DNA of 64,000 nt from Sindora glabra (lineage: Eukaryota > Streptophyta > Magnoliopsida > Fabales > Fabaceae): the NCBI GenBank assembly GCA_020226215.1, contig CM035234.1, positions 13,792,713 to 13,856,712 of the forward strand, given 5' to 3'. Made by a program: the position numbers and the translations under genes. Positions 1 through 13,128 of this stretch are shown here, piece by piece (the stretch's first letter is position 1; every line of letters begins with the position of its first letter). The notes under the pieces are model-generated. The model was not told where the DNA came from. It ran no database searches and worked only from the letters and a program-made list of their open reading frames with translations.

Positions 1-3000
1 CCGGAATTTTCAATCCTCTTCCACAAATCTGTCAGCAAAGGCACAAATTGATGACCTTCCTTGTCTAATCTCCTTTGGAGCTTGCTAATTACTTTCTTGC
101 ACTGCGGTTGCCCCAAAAAAATTTGTGTGAGCTCAACTAATCAGAGCCATGACTAAGCAGATGACCAAGCTAAAAGGGACAGGAGCTTTCTATACATAAC
201 AAATAAAGACAAACTAATCTCAACTTAAAGCTCAGGATAATTTATGATTACAAAAGTTTATGACCATGGAAGACACTTGTCATAATTTGTAAATCATTTG
301 ATAGTTGGAAAGGGTTTGAAGATGAAATGAACTTCACACAGAAAAAAGGTTGACCAAGGAACTTCAGATGGGCGCTTGATTTTCCATCCTGGAATTTGGA
401 AAACCCTGTCATTAGGACTTCTCATATGAGATCCTGATATACACCACAGGATCTTACCCACTAGACTGAATATTAAACCTCCTGCAATTTCTCAATTAAA
501 ATTCCAATGTACCAGATAAAGCATTGCTGGATTGATGGGAAGTGATCATAAGATCACTAGGCTGATACCACTGCCCTAGAGGCCCTTCCCCACACTCATC
601 CTCATCACCAAAAGAAAAAGAGACAGAGGCCCCTCATTGTTCAGAAAAAAATGACTTTTTGCACAGCTTCAGGACCAAGTATAACATGTAATGGAAGTGG
701 AAGAAACTCAGGCTACAGAAATTTTGAGGATGGACAAAGCTCATAATATTTAAGAATTGCAGCTTCTAAGAAAAAATATTATGACGAGCAGAAGCCTTGG
801 AACATTAGTATGGTTTATCACATAGTAATGAATGATGTCCGGAGGAGTCAATGAGAGTTTTTGAATAATAATCCAATTAGTTTACAGTTGAAACACATTC
901 CATCTCAGAAAAGCATATAACCTGGGTAAAATTAGAAGAGAAAACTCAGATCACTGTAATAACACATACCCTTCTCTGAATGATTTCAGGCATTTTACTG
1001 CCAAGAGCCAGAGACACACTTGACTTCATAGGTTTCCCCTCCTGACTTTCCCTGTAATGTTCATCATTTGAATGAGCAGATATGCAATTCAACCCCCTAG
1101 ACTTGGGTGAGCCATGCAATTTGGCTGTATTAACTAGTCTTGTTGAAGGTAAAATTTGCCTAGTTTTTGACAGTGGCTCATTCTGATCATGTCTGCTAAC
1201 ACTTAAGTCTCCACATGATTTTCCTCCTGGAGCAGTTCTTGACTGTGCTTGATATTTATGGTTGCCTTGGGCAGTCAAAAGCGATGATTCTCCACATTGA
1301 ATAGATGCCATTTCACTGCCAGATTTTTTTAGCCTTTCCACAGCATGATGGGATCGGACACGAAGACTGCGCTTGCCTTTAATTCTGGGTTGCAAAACTT
1401 GTTCATCTTCACCTTCATCATGGTCATTAGCCCAATTTCCAGACTTCTGGTGATCCATGAGAGAATCACCAGACACTGCAATTTCCCATTCCTCTAAGTC
1501 ATCTGCCTGGCAAAATTACCAGAACAGATAAATCAGAACAGGATGGAACAAGCCAACCACTCATAACAGAAAGAATCAAAAAGTAACAAGTAATAATGCA
1601 TACCATCCTTTTTGACAGGGAACCTGGCCTGGCATCTAATGCAGAAATTGAACCAAATTTCTGACAGGAAACAGGAGAAACGACCTGGGTCATTTTCTGA
1701 CTGCCTGATGAAGATCCAGAGGAACCCACTTCATCAACAACATGATTATTTCTACCACTTTCCAAAGACTGAGGAAATTCATACCCTTGACACAGTGGAC
1801 CATCTTCTTCCAATTGATCTTTAGAACTAGGTTGATTTCCATCAGCCCCACTGGAACCATCATCTTCAAAATCTCCCATTTTCCCTTCTTCCTCATGTGC
1901 AGAATATTCATTTCTCTCTTCAGAACTGGCTTCAAAGTATTTGACATCCTCATCATCAAGCTCTTTATAACAAGGGCGCTTTTTCCTGTTGGGATGTCCC
2001 CTTCTCCTTTCAGTTGTTGCTGACTCAGAACCCATTTCACTGGATTCCACACCAATATTACTGCCCAATAAAGTGTCCTTTGATGATCTTTTTGATAAAG
2101 CAGTGATTGTAGCATTTACTTCTCTTGTAGTAGCGCGAAGCCACTTGGGCAACTGGTCATGCTGTGTCATCTCCTCCATCCAATCCAGTTCTTCATCCAT
2201 TTGATCAAACAATTCAACTTCCTCTTTACTCCTAGCAATCATGCGATTCACCTGTTGAAGTGAGGGAACATCATGGACAGTTTCTTGATACCTTTCCTCA
2301 TCATGTAACAATGTCTCCAAGGTCATACGTCTCTCTTCATGTGTTGTTCTTTGGTCAAAACGTCCAGCGTTGATGACCTCATCAGCCATATCTATCTTGT
2401 ATTGTTGAATATTGTTCCTTATGAGGCTTTCAATGGACCCCATGTAGCGATCTTTACCTGCAAGTTCAACCTCATTGTCAAAAGTGCCTCCACTTCTCAG
2501 TTCATCCTCTTTCTGGTAGCTAGGAATTTTATCAACAACTGCTTCCATGTAGATAACTTTGACTTCTCTTGTCTGCCCAATGCGATAAGCTCTTGCAACA
2601 GCTTGCTCCTCATTTTTAGGGTTTGGATCTGGATCATATATGACAACTGTGTCAGCAGACTGAAGGTTAAGTCCTCGTCCAGCAGCACGAATACTAAGCA
2701 AAAAGATGAAGCAGTCTGAATCAGGGCTATTGAAGTCCACTACAGCCGACTCACGGTCTTCCAAACTAGTGGTCCCATCTATTCTTCTGAACACAAGCTG
2801 CCGCCACACAAGATATTTCTCTAAGATGTCTAGGAGTTTTGTCATGGTACTGAAAAGCAGAACTCGATGACCAGTTCTCTGAAGCTTTATAAGAATTCTA
2901 TCCAGGATCCACATTTTGCCACAAGATTTTACCATGAATTCTTTTGATGTGTCATTACTCAAAACTGGACAACTAAGTAATGGGTGGTTGCAAGTTTTAC

Positions 3001-6000
3001 GCAGCTCCATGCACCTGTTACTTAAAGTCTTATATTGCTTTGGCTGGTAGAATGGATTTTTTTTAACCTTTTTCTTCTCCTCTGCAGGATCAAGTCGTAG
3101 GGTACCAGTGGATTTGATCCAGTTATAAATGGCACTCTGAACAGCTGACATTTTACATCGTAAAACTATGGAGACCTGCATTGCAGCATTAATGTAATGA
3201 ATAGACTACCCCATAACGAGCATACAGTCAAAAACAAGGGCCAGAATCATGCCTTCGGTGGTAGTGAGCCTTCAACATCTTCAACACGACGCCTGAGCAT
3301 GAAAGGCTCAAGAATCTGATGAAGTCGATGGATAATGATGACTTTCTTCTCTGTCTCAAGCCAATCATCCTCTGCATTTTGAGTATGTCCTTCCTTTTGG
3401 AATGCTTTTGAGAACCAATCATGAAATGCTTTCTGATTGTCAAAGACCTCAGGAAGAAGTAAATTTAGAAGTGACCAGAGTTCTTTCAAGTCATTCTGCA
3501 GAAAAGTCACACCATTTATAAATCCATCAATTTAAGTACTAAACCATGTATTCATATGATTCACTTATAGGTCCACATGGAATTTCCATTCCAAACATAT
3601 GTCTTGATATTCTAAATAGATACTAACTTCCCCTATTAAAGAAACCAATATCAAAACCATCAGATAGGGCTTGGTTGGCATGCCAAAACTAGGTCTATGA
3701 GATACTTTTCCATTGTCTGTTAAAAAAAAAAAAAAATTGTTGAAGTAAATGATATTTTCAGATAGTCACATAAAAGATTTGACCCCCATGATTAATTATC
3801 ATCTTACTTGACAGGAAACAAGACTTGAACACCATTCCTAGATAGCCAGATATCATACAACACATTAACAGATTTACCAATTTCTAGAAAACATGAGTTT
3901 CAATTTGTATTGGCTCATGCAATTGCAAGTATATTAATTCTCGATTGATAGCTCAGAAAATCAATTTGTTCAGCAGCATTCAATTGTAATAGACTTGTAA
4001 GCACCTATACAATTACTGAACATGTCATAGAATAAAGAAAAACTTCATTACCAAGAAAATAAAAGCTCCATTCTTGGTGTTATTTTAAAGACTAAAGTTT
4101 ATCAAAGTGGTAAGTTCCAGACATCAGTGACTAAGACAAGCATTGTGTAAAACAATGCATATGGTATCTAATCAAAGCCAACCTGTAAAGGAGTTCCTGT
4201 CAGAAGCAGACGCCTCTGGCAGCGATATCTATCAAGATCACGTGCAAGAACTGATTCCCTGTCCTTCATCCTCTGAGCTTCATCAATTATGATGTACTTC
4301 CAATCAATTTTTGAAAGTTTGGATCGGTCATACATGATGAACTCATAAGTAGTCACAAGGACATTAAATTTCAAGGCAGAAACCTCCTACACACATCACA
4401 GAAAAGGAAATAAGCACTAAATATTAAACACACACAGCAATTTTTGTAACTAACCAGATCCACACTCACTTGGAAAAATAATTTTGATCGCTGATCCTTC
4501 CCTCCAACATAAAAAATGCATGACACAGATGGTAACCAATTATTCAACTCACTCTGCACAATGAAAACAGCATACCATGTTATAAAGCACACAAAGTCAA
4601 AAAAAAGAAAGTAAAAAAAAATGCTTTTCAAGTGAAAAGATAAAGAATATATTTTAAAGCTCACCTTCCAATTCACCATAACAGCATTGGGAACTATTAT
4701 AAGATGTGGGCCATAGTTCCCTTTAAATTCCATCAAGTAAGCAATCAATGCCATAACCTATAGAGAAGAGAAGAAAATTATATAGAAGGTACAGACAGGA
4801 ACCATAAGTAATCATGAGGTATACAAAATAAGAAAGATGAATGTTCCATTAACTCTCCCACTTAAGAAATAACACTTATCAAGTTACTCAGCAGCCCAAA
4901 AAAAAAAAATTCCCTTTACATCCGATATAATGCTAACCTGTACAGTTTTTCCAAGACCCATCTCATCTGCTAGAATTCCGTTCAGTTTGTTGTTATACAA
5001 AGAAAGCATCCATTGCAAACCAACCTTTGAATAACACAGAAAAAGGCTTCCAATAGTTGCTCAAGATAAAATAAAACTTGAATAAAAAAGAATAACCATT
5101 TCATTGAATACAGCAACCTACAAGCTGATAGTCTCTCAAAATTCCAGCCCGTAGCATTGATGGTTGCCTAATGACATTTTCATTTACAGCATGAGCAAGA
5201 TTGTAATACCTAGTAATTCAGCCAAAAAAATGACCACCAGATGCATTATTTTTCTTCATTAGGCAAAATGTTCTGGAAACATAATAATTAACTTATTATA
5301 ATTAAATAAACAGGATCAGAACTTTATTTGTAAGAAATAGATCCTCCACAGCATTTTAAGTTGAGACACATACTATAAATAAATCACAAAAAAAAAAGAA
5401 GAAAAGAAACTCACTTGCTAACAGATGAACAGTCTTTAGGATCATCCATCTCCATAAAACGATTTCTAATAATCAATTCCTCTCCAGCACAAGCCGCTGC
5501 AGCTCTGACTTCTTCTTCAGAGAGGCCCTTTAATTAGAAAACATATAATTGATCATTGATTTGTAAATAATGCTAGAAAAAGGTTGGTTCACATAACATT
5601 TGCTAGAAAAAATTGAAAACAAATTCTTAGAAGAAATGCTATTGAAAATGGAAAAAATTAATGAAGTATACCTGCAATTGTGCAGCAGCTGCAGCAGCCT
5701 TTGCTGCCTCATCCACTTCCTGTTGATTTTTAGCAGCTCTTATCTTATGTCCCAATTTATGTAGATACTCTTCTGTTTGGGTTAAGAAAGATGAAAGAAC
5801 AGCATATCTCTCTGCAGCCTCACCAGGGATGCTACTTTGCTGCTCACACAGCATCTCCCGATATCTGTCGACATCATTATTTTTTAAGGCTTCCATCCTT
5901 TTGTTCCTGCGATCATCTTTACATTTGGAAAACTCCCTCAACATTCTCTCATGATATTTAGCCACTCCTCTGTTGTGGGCAGTCCGAGCATCACGAATGG

Positions 6001-9000
6001 CCCAGTGCCCCTCAAGTAGCTTCTTGCGCCACTGAAATATAGATTTGAGTTGCTTCTCCCGTAAAGCTCTACGAGACGCCTGCACTTGTCTAGCAAGTTC
6101 TACACGCTGACGCTCACACAACCTAACAAACTTACGATATGTCCTGTCTGGCATTGCCATTATCTCTTGTTGCAGCTGATCAATCTCATCCCTTACACGA
6201 GCCTGAAGATCTAAAAGATGAAGCTTTTTTTCCTCAATTTGCAACTTCAACACAAGATCTGGCCTGATTCTTTTCCTCTCCAAGTTCACAGCCATTATAT
6301 CTCCAACCTTCTTTAAATGTTTTGTTCTTTTTTTGCTAAGTACTTCCATGCCTTCCGTAGAGAGAAGATCTTTGGCATCATATGCCAGTGACAAAGTATT
6401 ATTATTGTTTAACATCATTGATAAACCAAAGGAGTCAGGTTTCCTGGTGAAGAAAGGAAAATCAAAGAGGGGACCGTGATATTTTTGGGTGGTTTCCCCA
6501 TCCTTTGACAGGACCACAGCACTTGCTTCTGCAGGTTTCTTAACTGACATTGTGTCAGATACAGGAGACTGTGGTGCAATAGCCTTCCGCTTATATAATG
6601 GCAATTTATTTCTAATAGTGGTTCTGTTAACTCCATGTTCACATCCCTGGTCTGACTTAGCAGGGCTTCCAATTGATTGATCCTCTTCTTTTGCTGCAGA
6701 TGAACCTGGAGTAGATTCCATTGTCACAGCTGGCATAGCCCGAATATGAGCTGCTGTCCCAGTGGCCTTCTCATCTCTGACAAATGTTTCCTGTTTTGAA
6801 GAACTCTGTCCACGGATTGCAGGAACACATTGTGAATCCTTTGTGGTGGAATCAAGATTCCCAGGGCGTTCTCCCACAAAATTTCGAGCAGATTCATCTT
6901 GATGTTGTCCTCCTGCAGGTTGGATTTGCTGCTGCACTTGCAACTCAAGAGGTGGTGGAGCAATAGCTCGAAGAAGCTCTTGTGGTAGAGCACCCTCACC
7001 TCTCTATCAACCAAAAGAAATAGAATACTCAGTAAGTACAAACATTACAGACATTATACTCAGCACATCTTCACCTAGAATATATGCATAGCACATCCAC
7101 ATGTACGGCAGATAAACATAGATAAGAAAACTGGCACAGACATGTAAGAATGGAGAATAAATTTTCACCTTCAGGCGCCTGAATGCAAGTATTTGTGCCT
7201 TAAGTACGTGTGATTGTTGTTTAGTAAACCCAAGTTGTTGAGGCATCTGAGCTGGTGCCCCTTGGGATTTGACTTGATTTCCTGATCTCCCTTCATTTGA
7301 AGAAGCTGCAGCCTGGGAAGAAGATTGCCCTGTGTACTGCACACACAGAGCTTCTGGATCAGATATTACATTTTTGACATTCAAAGGATGCTCTGCACCC
7401 TGGTTCATGTTGGCTGCAGAATTTTGGGGAAGGATCAGAGGCATTCCATTTCCAGCAGCAACTGGCTGCTGCCTTGGAGTCGCTTGAGATTCTCTGCCAT
7501 GCTGCAATGAGACATCATTGGTGATATTGGCTATACCAGCATTTATGGGATGATTCAAATGGCTAGGTGGAACTGCCTGCCTAGTTTTTGCAGAACCCAA
7601 TACCCCAGATGCATCACTAGTTGAAGTAGCATGTACTGAGCTCTCACGTGCAACCACTGGAGATGTAACCTGTTGCTTTGAAACAGGGACAGGTGACAAC
7701 TGAGCACCAGCATCGCTATCATTTGCCTTTTGTTGTGAAACCATCCTTGATTGCATTAAGGGAAGGAGCTGCGTCATCAAGTTAGCATTTGCAGGATGTA
7801 ACAGATCTATATTATGTGCTTGTGCCCAGGCCTGCATAGCTTGTAATTGACCTGACATTGAAATCTGATTGTTCACAACATTTGAGATGCCCTGCTGAGT
7901 TTCTGGTGCTTGCACAGGTCTTGTCATATTTCCAGGCATGGGCCGTCCAAGAGCTGGTCCCTGAGTCAAACTTTTTCCATTGCTCTTCTGATCAGGTGCT
8001 AGCTGCTGTCCTTGCTCTGTCTGCTTTTCCCCATAAGCAAAATGTTCAGATGAACTTTTGGATGTTGATGCTTGGGCTTGATCCAATGCCTGCATAAACA
8101 CAAGATCCTGCATTTTCAAATTTCCCATGTGCATTTCCTGATCCATCACTGCCAAAGGGCTTACCATTCCCATCGGAGTTAGCTGCTGTGAGTGCATTGC
8201 CAAAGCAGACTTTTGTTGGGCAGCTTGCAAAGTATATTGTAGGTATGCTTGATGGGCAGGATTTAGCATTTGAGGCACAACGGCCTGACCTCTGAGCTGG
8301 GCCTCCTGGTTGGAACCATGATGGGCTAAATCAACGAGTTTCTGAGCCTGCTGAGGAAGCTGCATAGCACTAGGAGTAGGAGATGAGATACGGTTACTCC
8401 CAAAAACGCCCTGCAGCCCTGATGGATATGCTAAAAGTGCTTCATTCCCTTCAGGTTTTCTAAGCAGTTGATGTTGCAATGGCTACATAAGCATATAGTT
8501 GACTGATGTTATTTTCCACACAAAAAGCAAAACATATATGATTAACCACCATAAGACCAAAATGGTAATTGGATCTAAATGCAGATTTCATTGATAAGAC
8601 ACACAAGGGCACAATCCTAATCAAATTATAGCAAAAGCTAGAATGTAACCAAGCACCTAGAATTCTATTCATATGATCATGGAAAATTAACAAGTTGGAA
8701 AAAATTTCATTGAGAGTGATGCAGTCCGCTATCAAAATTCATGCAAAGAAAACCAAAGTGTATCCACAGCTGAATGAGTAACACAATCAAGAAAGCAGAA
8801 AGAAAATTTAATTACAGCACATATCACCTTTGTCACACAAGATATAGAAAATAGGTAGTATATTGATGAATACAATGCATTGAGAATAAGTAAATATAAT
8901 GATGAATTTACCATCTAAGATTGCATTGGCTAAAACACTAAAACTTACAAGAAACAGACGATCTCAATTAATGATGTCAAAAGGATTTTAATATTAATTA

Positions 9001-10380
9001 CAGAAGTGAAGGACCCTAGGAAGTGTAAATGCCAAAACTGAAAATATGCAGAAGCAGACGAGTAACATTTTTAGCAAATTGTTAGTTGAGCTTGTCAGGT
9101 CCAAGATCACAGTTAATCAATATGTTCAAACTTCAAGAAAGACATCAAAGCGATTTTTTTTTTTTTAATTTAGCTGTTCAGGGAAGTTAATAAAACAACA
9201 TAAGCACCTTAAATTTTCATAGCCTGATGTTTAAATAACCATATAAATGTCTTAAAGGAAGTTGAGACCACTAACATTTAATTCCAAAAGTAAAAGTATG
9301 CAAAAACACTTTTAACAAGTTGAAATTTAAGCTTCTAGTCATAATCTGCTGCCAGTCAACATACAGACTCCCAGAGGAATGTGAAGAGAGGATGATAGAA
9401 GAGGGGGAAGGAGTTCATAATCAAAACAAGAACCTCAAATTTTATTACCCCCATATTGCAATAGCCTTCTCAACATCTACAAGGAAATACATAAGAAAAG
9501 CGAGAGATAACATGAATAGTTAATGCCAAAATTGACAAAAATACAGAAGCTGACGAAAAAGACTCTTTCAGCAAGTTGCAGGCTGAGCTTGTCTGGTCGT
9601 AACATGACTGTAATCAATGTTTAAAGTTCAACCACAAAAGGTTCAAAAATCAATACAAGAGCCTTAAATTTATGAGCCAGATTCTAGAAGCAAATTCCGA
9701 ATATGATTGCAGAAATGAAATAGTATGAGCAGTATATTTCCTACAATTTAACATTACATATGAACAGAGAATAAATGCGACCAATATGAAAAACAAAATT
9801 ACAAACTAACAGAGTTGAATATGTTCATGACTTAAGGTATCTTAGACTTGAACTGAAAATGTCAGCACTTAGCTGAAGTCAAGCAGCTCCCTGTTCAATG
9901 CTTCCAACAGTTTCCATAAAACATGTCTAATTTGACTCCTTGAAAACCCGAAAATTAATTGGTATAAAAAAATAACAAACCTGACCAGCTAACTAACTAG
10001 ACATTCTATGGTAACTACGCTCCAGCACGTAAGTATTAAATGCAAATTCCACTACAATCCAATTTAGAGAAAACTTCCAACAATTCCCAAACCCCAATCA
10101 TTACAATCAAACCACCATTAATATCAGAACTAGCAAAAACTTCTCAAAGTATAATTCGACCAAATCATCATCAAAACTAAGCTGAACCCATTACAATCCA
10201 TACCTGTCTAGAACCTATCTGCTGTTGCTGCAGAGAGTTCAACCCCAAGTGCGACGCTGATATGGCGGGCGACGATGAAGTTGGCGACGCAGCAGCCGAA
10301 GATGTCGATGTCACCCTCCCCGCCGGCCCCGGCCCCGCTTTCCAACCGGGGCCACCACCAGCACCACCACCAGATTGCAT
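1..10380 (-). CDS. BRM: BRAHMA-type SWI/SNF chromatin-remodelling ATPase (13 exons placed, 3' end outside window)
   Basis: SWI2/SNF2 ATPase that slides or evicts nucleosomes as the motor of the nuclear SWI/SNF (BAF) complex. Exons, in transcript order: 10204-10380, 7169-8482, 5672-7003, 5415-5527, 5122-5209, 4938-5024, 4665-4757, 4470-4553, 4183-4386, 3253-3495, 1604-3175, 970-1506, 1-101. All join in frame, giving about 1981 residues in the window; plant BRM is about 2200. Seen: Gly/Ser-rich start MQSGGGAGGG; Gln-rich region; QLQ domain (about 478-514, FTKQQSHVLKAQILAF); PLFDFPFF near 675; HSA domain about 815-890; Walker A DEMGLGKT about 1028; DEAQ box about 1131; LLTGTPLQ; C-terminal helicase lobe; SnAC domain about 1513-1580; AT-hook-like RRRGHP about 1636; first bromodomain-region residues in the last exon. 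Odd points: motif VI reads ARAYRIGQ (usually ARAHRIGQ) and one intron looks GC-AG. The start was chosen because it matches the conserved BRM N terminus. Symbol is by family resemblance; a BRM paralogue is possible. Confidence 0.96.
9003..9650. repeat. Degenerate three-fold repeat inside BRM intron 1
   Basis: Intron 1 (8483-10203) carries three diverged copies of a motif of about 110 bases, near 9020-9140, 9280-9350 and 9520-9640. Each runs from an 'aaatgccaaaa...gaagc.gacga' stretch into 'agcaa.ttg...gagcttgtc.ggtc', the middle copy being the most eroded. No coding potential is evident. Confidence 0.5.
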
Positions 10381-10508
10381 GCAACTAGCTCAGAGTTCGA
10401 TAAAAAAAAAAAAACACAAATTTCGGGGAAAAAACTCAATTCCCTCCAAAATGCAGGAAAAAAACCCGATATTTTCCCTCCAATCCCAGCATTCAAAAAC
10501 CATCACGC

Positions 10509-10544
10509 TCATTCATTTTCTCTCTCTTCAGCTGCTGCCGCCAT
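10509..10544 (-). promoter_or_regulatory. Upstream ORF in the BRM leader
   Basis: An ATG at 10544-10542 on the minus strand opens an 11-codon frame (MAAAAEERENE) that stops at 10509, about 130 bases before the BRM start at 10380. Two further upstream ATGs with short frames overlap or follow it. No splice site was needed to place it in the leader, but the transcription start is not visible, so its presence in the mRNA is an inference. Upstream ORFs often lower translation of the main frame. Confidence 0.45.
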
Positions 10545-10680
10545 TTTTCTCTCTCCAAAAAAACCGAAACTTTCGGTAGATCTTCCCGAGAGAAAGCCAC
10601 AGAGAAGCGAACTTAACGGAATCGGTGATTCCACAATGTGGGTCGCACGCGATTCTGCAATTTTCAATCGAAAATAAGGA

Positions 10681-11160
10681 ATTTTTTTATTTTTTAGTCT
10701 TTTTCCCCTTTTTTTTTTAAATGGAGGTTGGCAACAAAAGCCCCCTGAACGTTTATGCCCAAACAAAGAGGTGGGTCAGAATGAGTTCAGTGAGCAATTA
10801 AAGAATCGAGAACTAGGATTGACCCCAACGCTGGTCTTAATTACAGGCCAGCCATTGAGCATTTGTGGGTGGAGTATTTTATTGAAAGAAATATTTAAAC
10901 TAAGAAAATATAAAGGTATAAAAAACATCAAATTAATGTGTATTCATTAAACTTCTACTAATGTTGTTATGTTTTCTTATATAAAATTTGTATATTTGGC
11001 TTTCTATGAATGCTGATATTTTTTATGTGAAATGTGGTTCACTTGCTCTGTTTTGAATTTTTTCGCTGTTTTATATTTAAAAAAATATGTAAATAAAGTA
11101 TATTACAAATTTAATGAAAAAAATATTAACTTTCTAGACGATTCACAGACTCGATCCGTA
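10681..11160. other. BRM upstream region and intergenic DNA, no gene seen
   Basis: The stretch begins with T-rich and A-rich runs just upstream of the probable BRM leader and becomes AT-rich intergenic sequence. A TATA-like A/T run lies near 10683-10697 read on the minus strand, but it is too simple in sequence to call a promoter. No open frame of interest. Confidence 0.4.
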
Positions 11161-11676
11161 TGATAAATTTAACAATGTGTTTGATTTAAGAGGAAATGGA
11201 AATGAAAACAAAAAGAAATAATGAAAGAAAAGGAAAAGAAGGAAAATAAATTATTAAATCGCAACCTTCTCTCCTTTATTTTAATTTTTAAAAAATTCTT
11301 TACAATTCTCCAAATTAAAAAAATAGTAGTGAAGGATTTTTGAGAAATATAGAGGGTTAGTCATGTATCTTCAATTCCTTCCCCTCGTCGGCCAAAACTT
11401 TGGAACAAGGAAAAGATTGTAATGTAACCTTCCAGTTCTTTTCTTTTCCTCTGTATTCATCCAAACACAACAATAGTGTATTTTATCAATTTTTTATGGT
11501 GTGAGCACAAGAGTTGAAATTCAGTTTTAATCATAATACAAGAACAGTTAAAAGTATTGTAAAATTAAATTGATATCAAATATATAAGTGATTTAATCAT
11601 AACCTTTCCTCTTCTTATTTAGATGTCTAAAGAATTCGATATTTTACTACTTAATTTGGTCATCAACTCGACAAGA

Positions 11677-11918
11677 TAGGGGTGTAAAATGGACTGAAGT
11701 CCGCAGACCAATCCACAGACTTTACAAGTTTTAATGGACTTCAACCACGTAAAATTTTATCCTTTTTTTTTACAAGTAATATGGATCGGATCGGAGGATA
11801 CAGAACGGTCCATATCCTTAAGGATATCGACCAGATATAGACTCCTTAATATTTAATCTATTTTTTTATCGGGTAATACGAACCGGACCGGTCCGGTCCG
11901 GTCCGTTTTACACCCTTA
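11677..11918. mobile_element. hAT-like MITE with a GGTCC-rich end
   Basis: The ends form an imperfect inverted repeat: TAGGGGTGTAAAATGGAC on the left, and the right end read in reverse is TAAGGGTGTAAAACGGAC. The TAGGGGTGTAAA-type terminus is common among plant hAT-derived MITEs. No clean 8-bp target duplication is visible. Inside the right end, 11884-11905 is a short tandem array of GGTCC/CGGTC units that is itself nearly palindromic. No coding capacity. Confidence 0.55.
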
Positions 11919-13128
11919 TAAGATGAGCAAACTAAGATTAGATTAATCCAATCAATCAAATCAAGTGGTCAAACCAATTGCCATATTTTTATATATAATA
12001 AATTATATATTACATATATATATGTACTTTTTTATTATATTTTTAAAATAATTAATAAATATTAATCTTACTACAATTATAATAATTATCCAACACAATT
12101 TTAGTTTAAATAAAAAGCAAATAACAAAAATTATTTTTTCTAATTTAAATTACTTTCACATATGTCTTAATTCTTTTCATTTAATAATCATTTCAAATGA
12201 CAAAACCATTAATTTATAACAAAAATTATTCATTCTAATCCATATAATTTGCCAAAAATGGATTGTAATTGGATTCTATCAATTTGGCCAAAGAAAAAAA
12301 TCAAAACTAGTAAATGGGTTAATTAGTTCATCGATTCAATCTCAATTTTTATTAGGTTAGATCGAGTCATTCTAAAATTTTTGCCAAATCAAATTTAAAG
12401 ACCAATTTGATTTTGTTTTTAATCTGATCTGACTAATTAAACCAACCAAGCCAATCCAACTTTCAAAATATTAAAAAGACCTTTTAAAATTCTCCAAAAT
12501 AGAGGAATACAAAATAATCGATAATGAATGGTTTTGGAAAATTTTAAATAATTAATCATAAATCTCAATTTCTTCGCCTTTTCAACAAAAACTGTTAAAT
12601 AAGGAGAAGGTTGTGATGTAAGCTTCTCTTTCCTCTCATTCCCTTCCAATATATCCATCCAAACATAATAGTAGTAATTTTTATCTTATGAATGCAAAAG
12701 TTAAAAATTCAATTTTGATCTTAAACATATGAATAAACAAAAAAGTTGAAAAATTAAATTGGTATTGTATATGTAAGCCTTATAAACATAATAAATTAAT
12801 AATACATGATATACCATTTAATAAAATCTATTGGGTACTTGGGAGTTGGGAGTGAACGAGAATAAAAGAGAATGAGATAATAGAGGAAGAGAAAGAAAGA
12901 GAATAAATGGTTGACTCACAAATTTCTTTCTTCTTATTTAAATATTTAAAAAAGTAAGAAAATATTTTTATCCATCCAAACGCAACAAAAATATTTTTAT
13001 TGCGTGAACGCAATAGTTGAAATTCAATTTCAATATTAGATATAGGAACAATCGGGAGAATTAGAAAATTAAATTAGAAGCAAATACGTAAGTCATATAA
13101 GGATAATAATAAACGACATATTTAATAT

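Noticed and set aside
1690..2115. 141-codon minus-strand frame within BRM exon 11
   Set aside because: Alternative-frame shadow of the long conserved BRM exon; its peptide is biased and unrelated to any family I know.
10311..10496. 61-codon minus-strand frame reading across the BRM start region
   Set aside because: It begins without an ATG and shadows the true BRM exon 1, whose peptide matches the conserved BRM N terminus.
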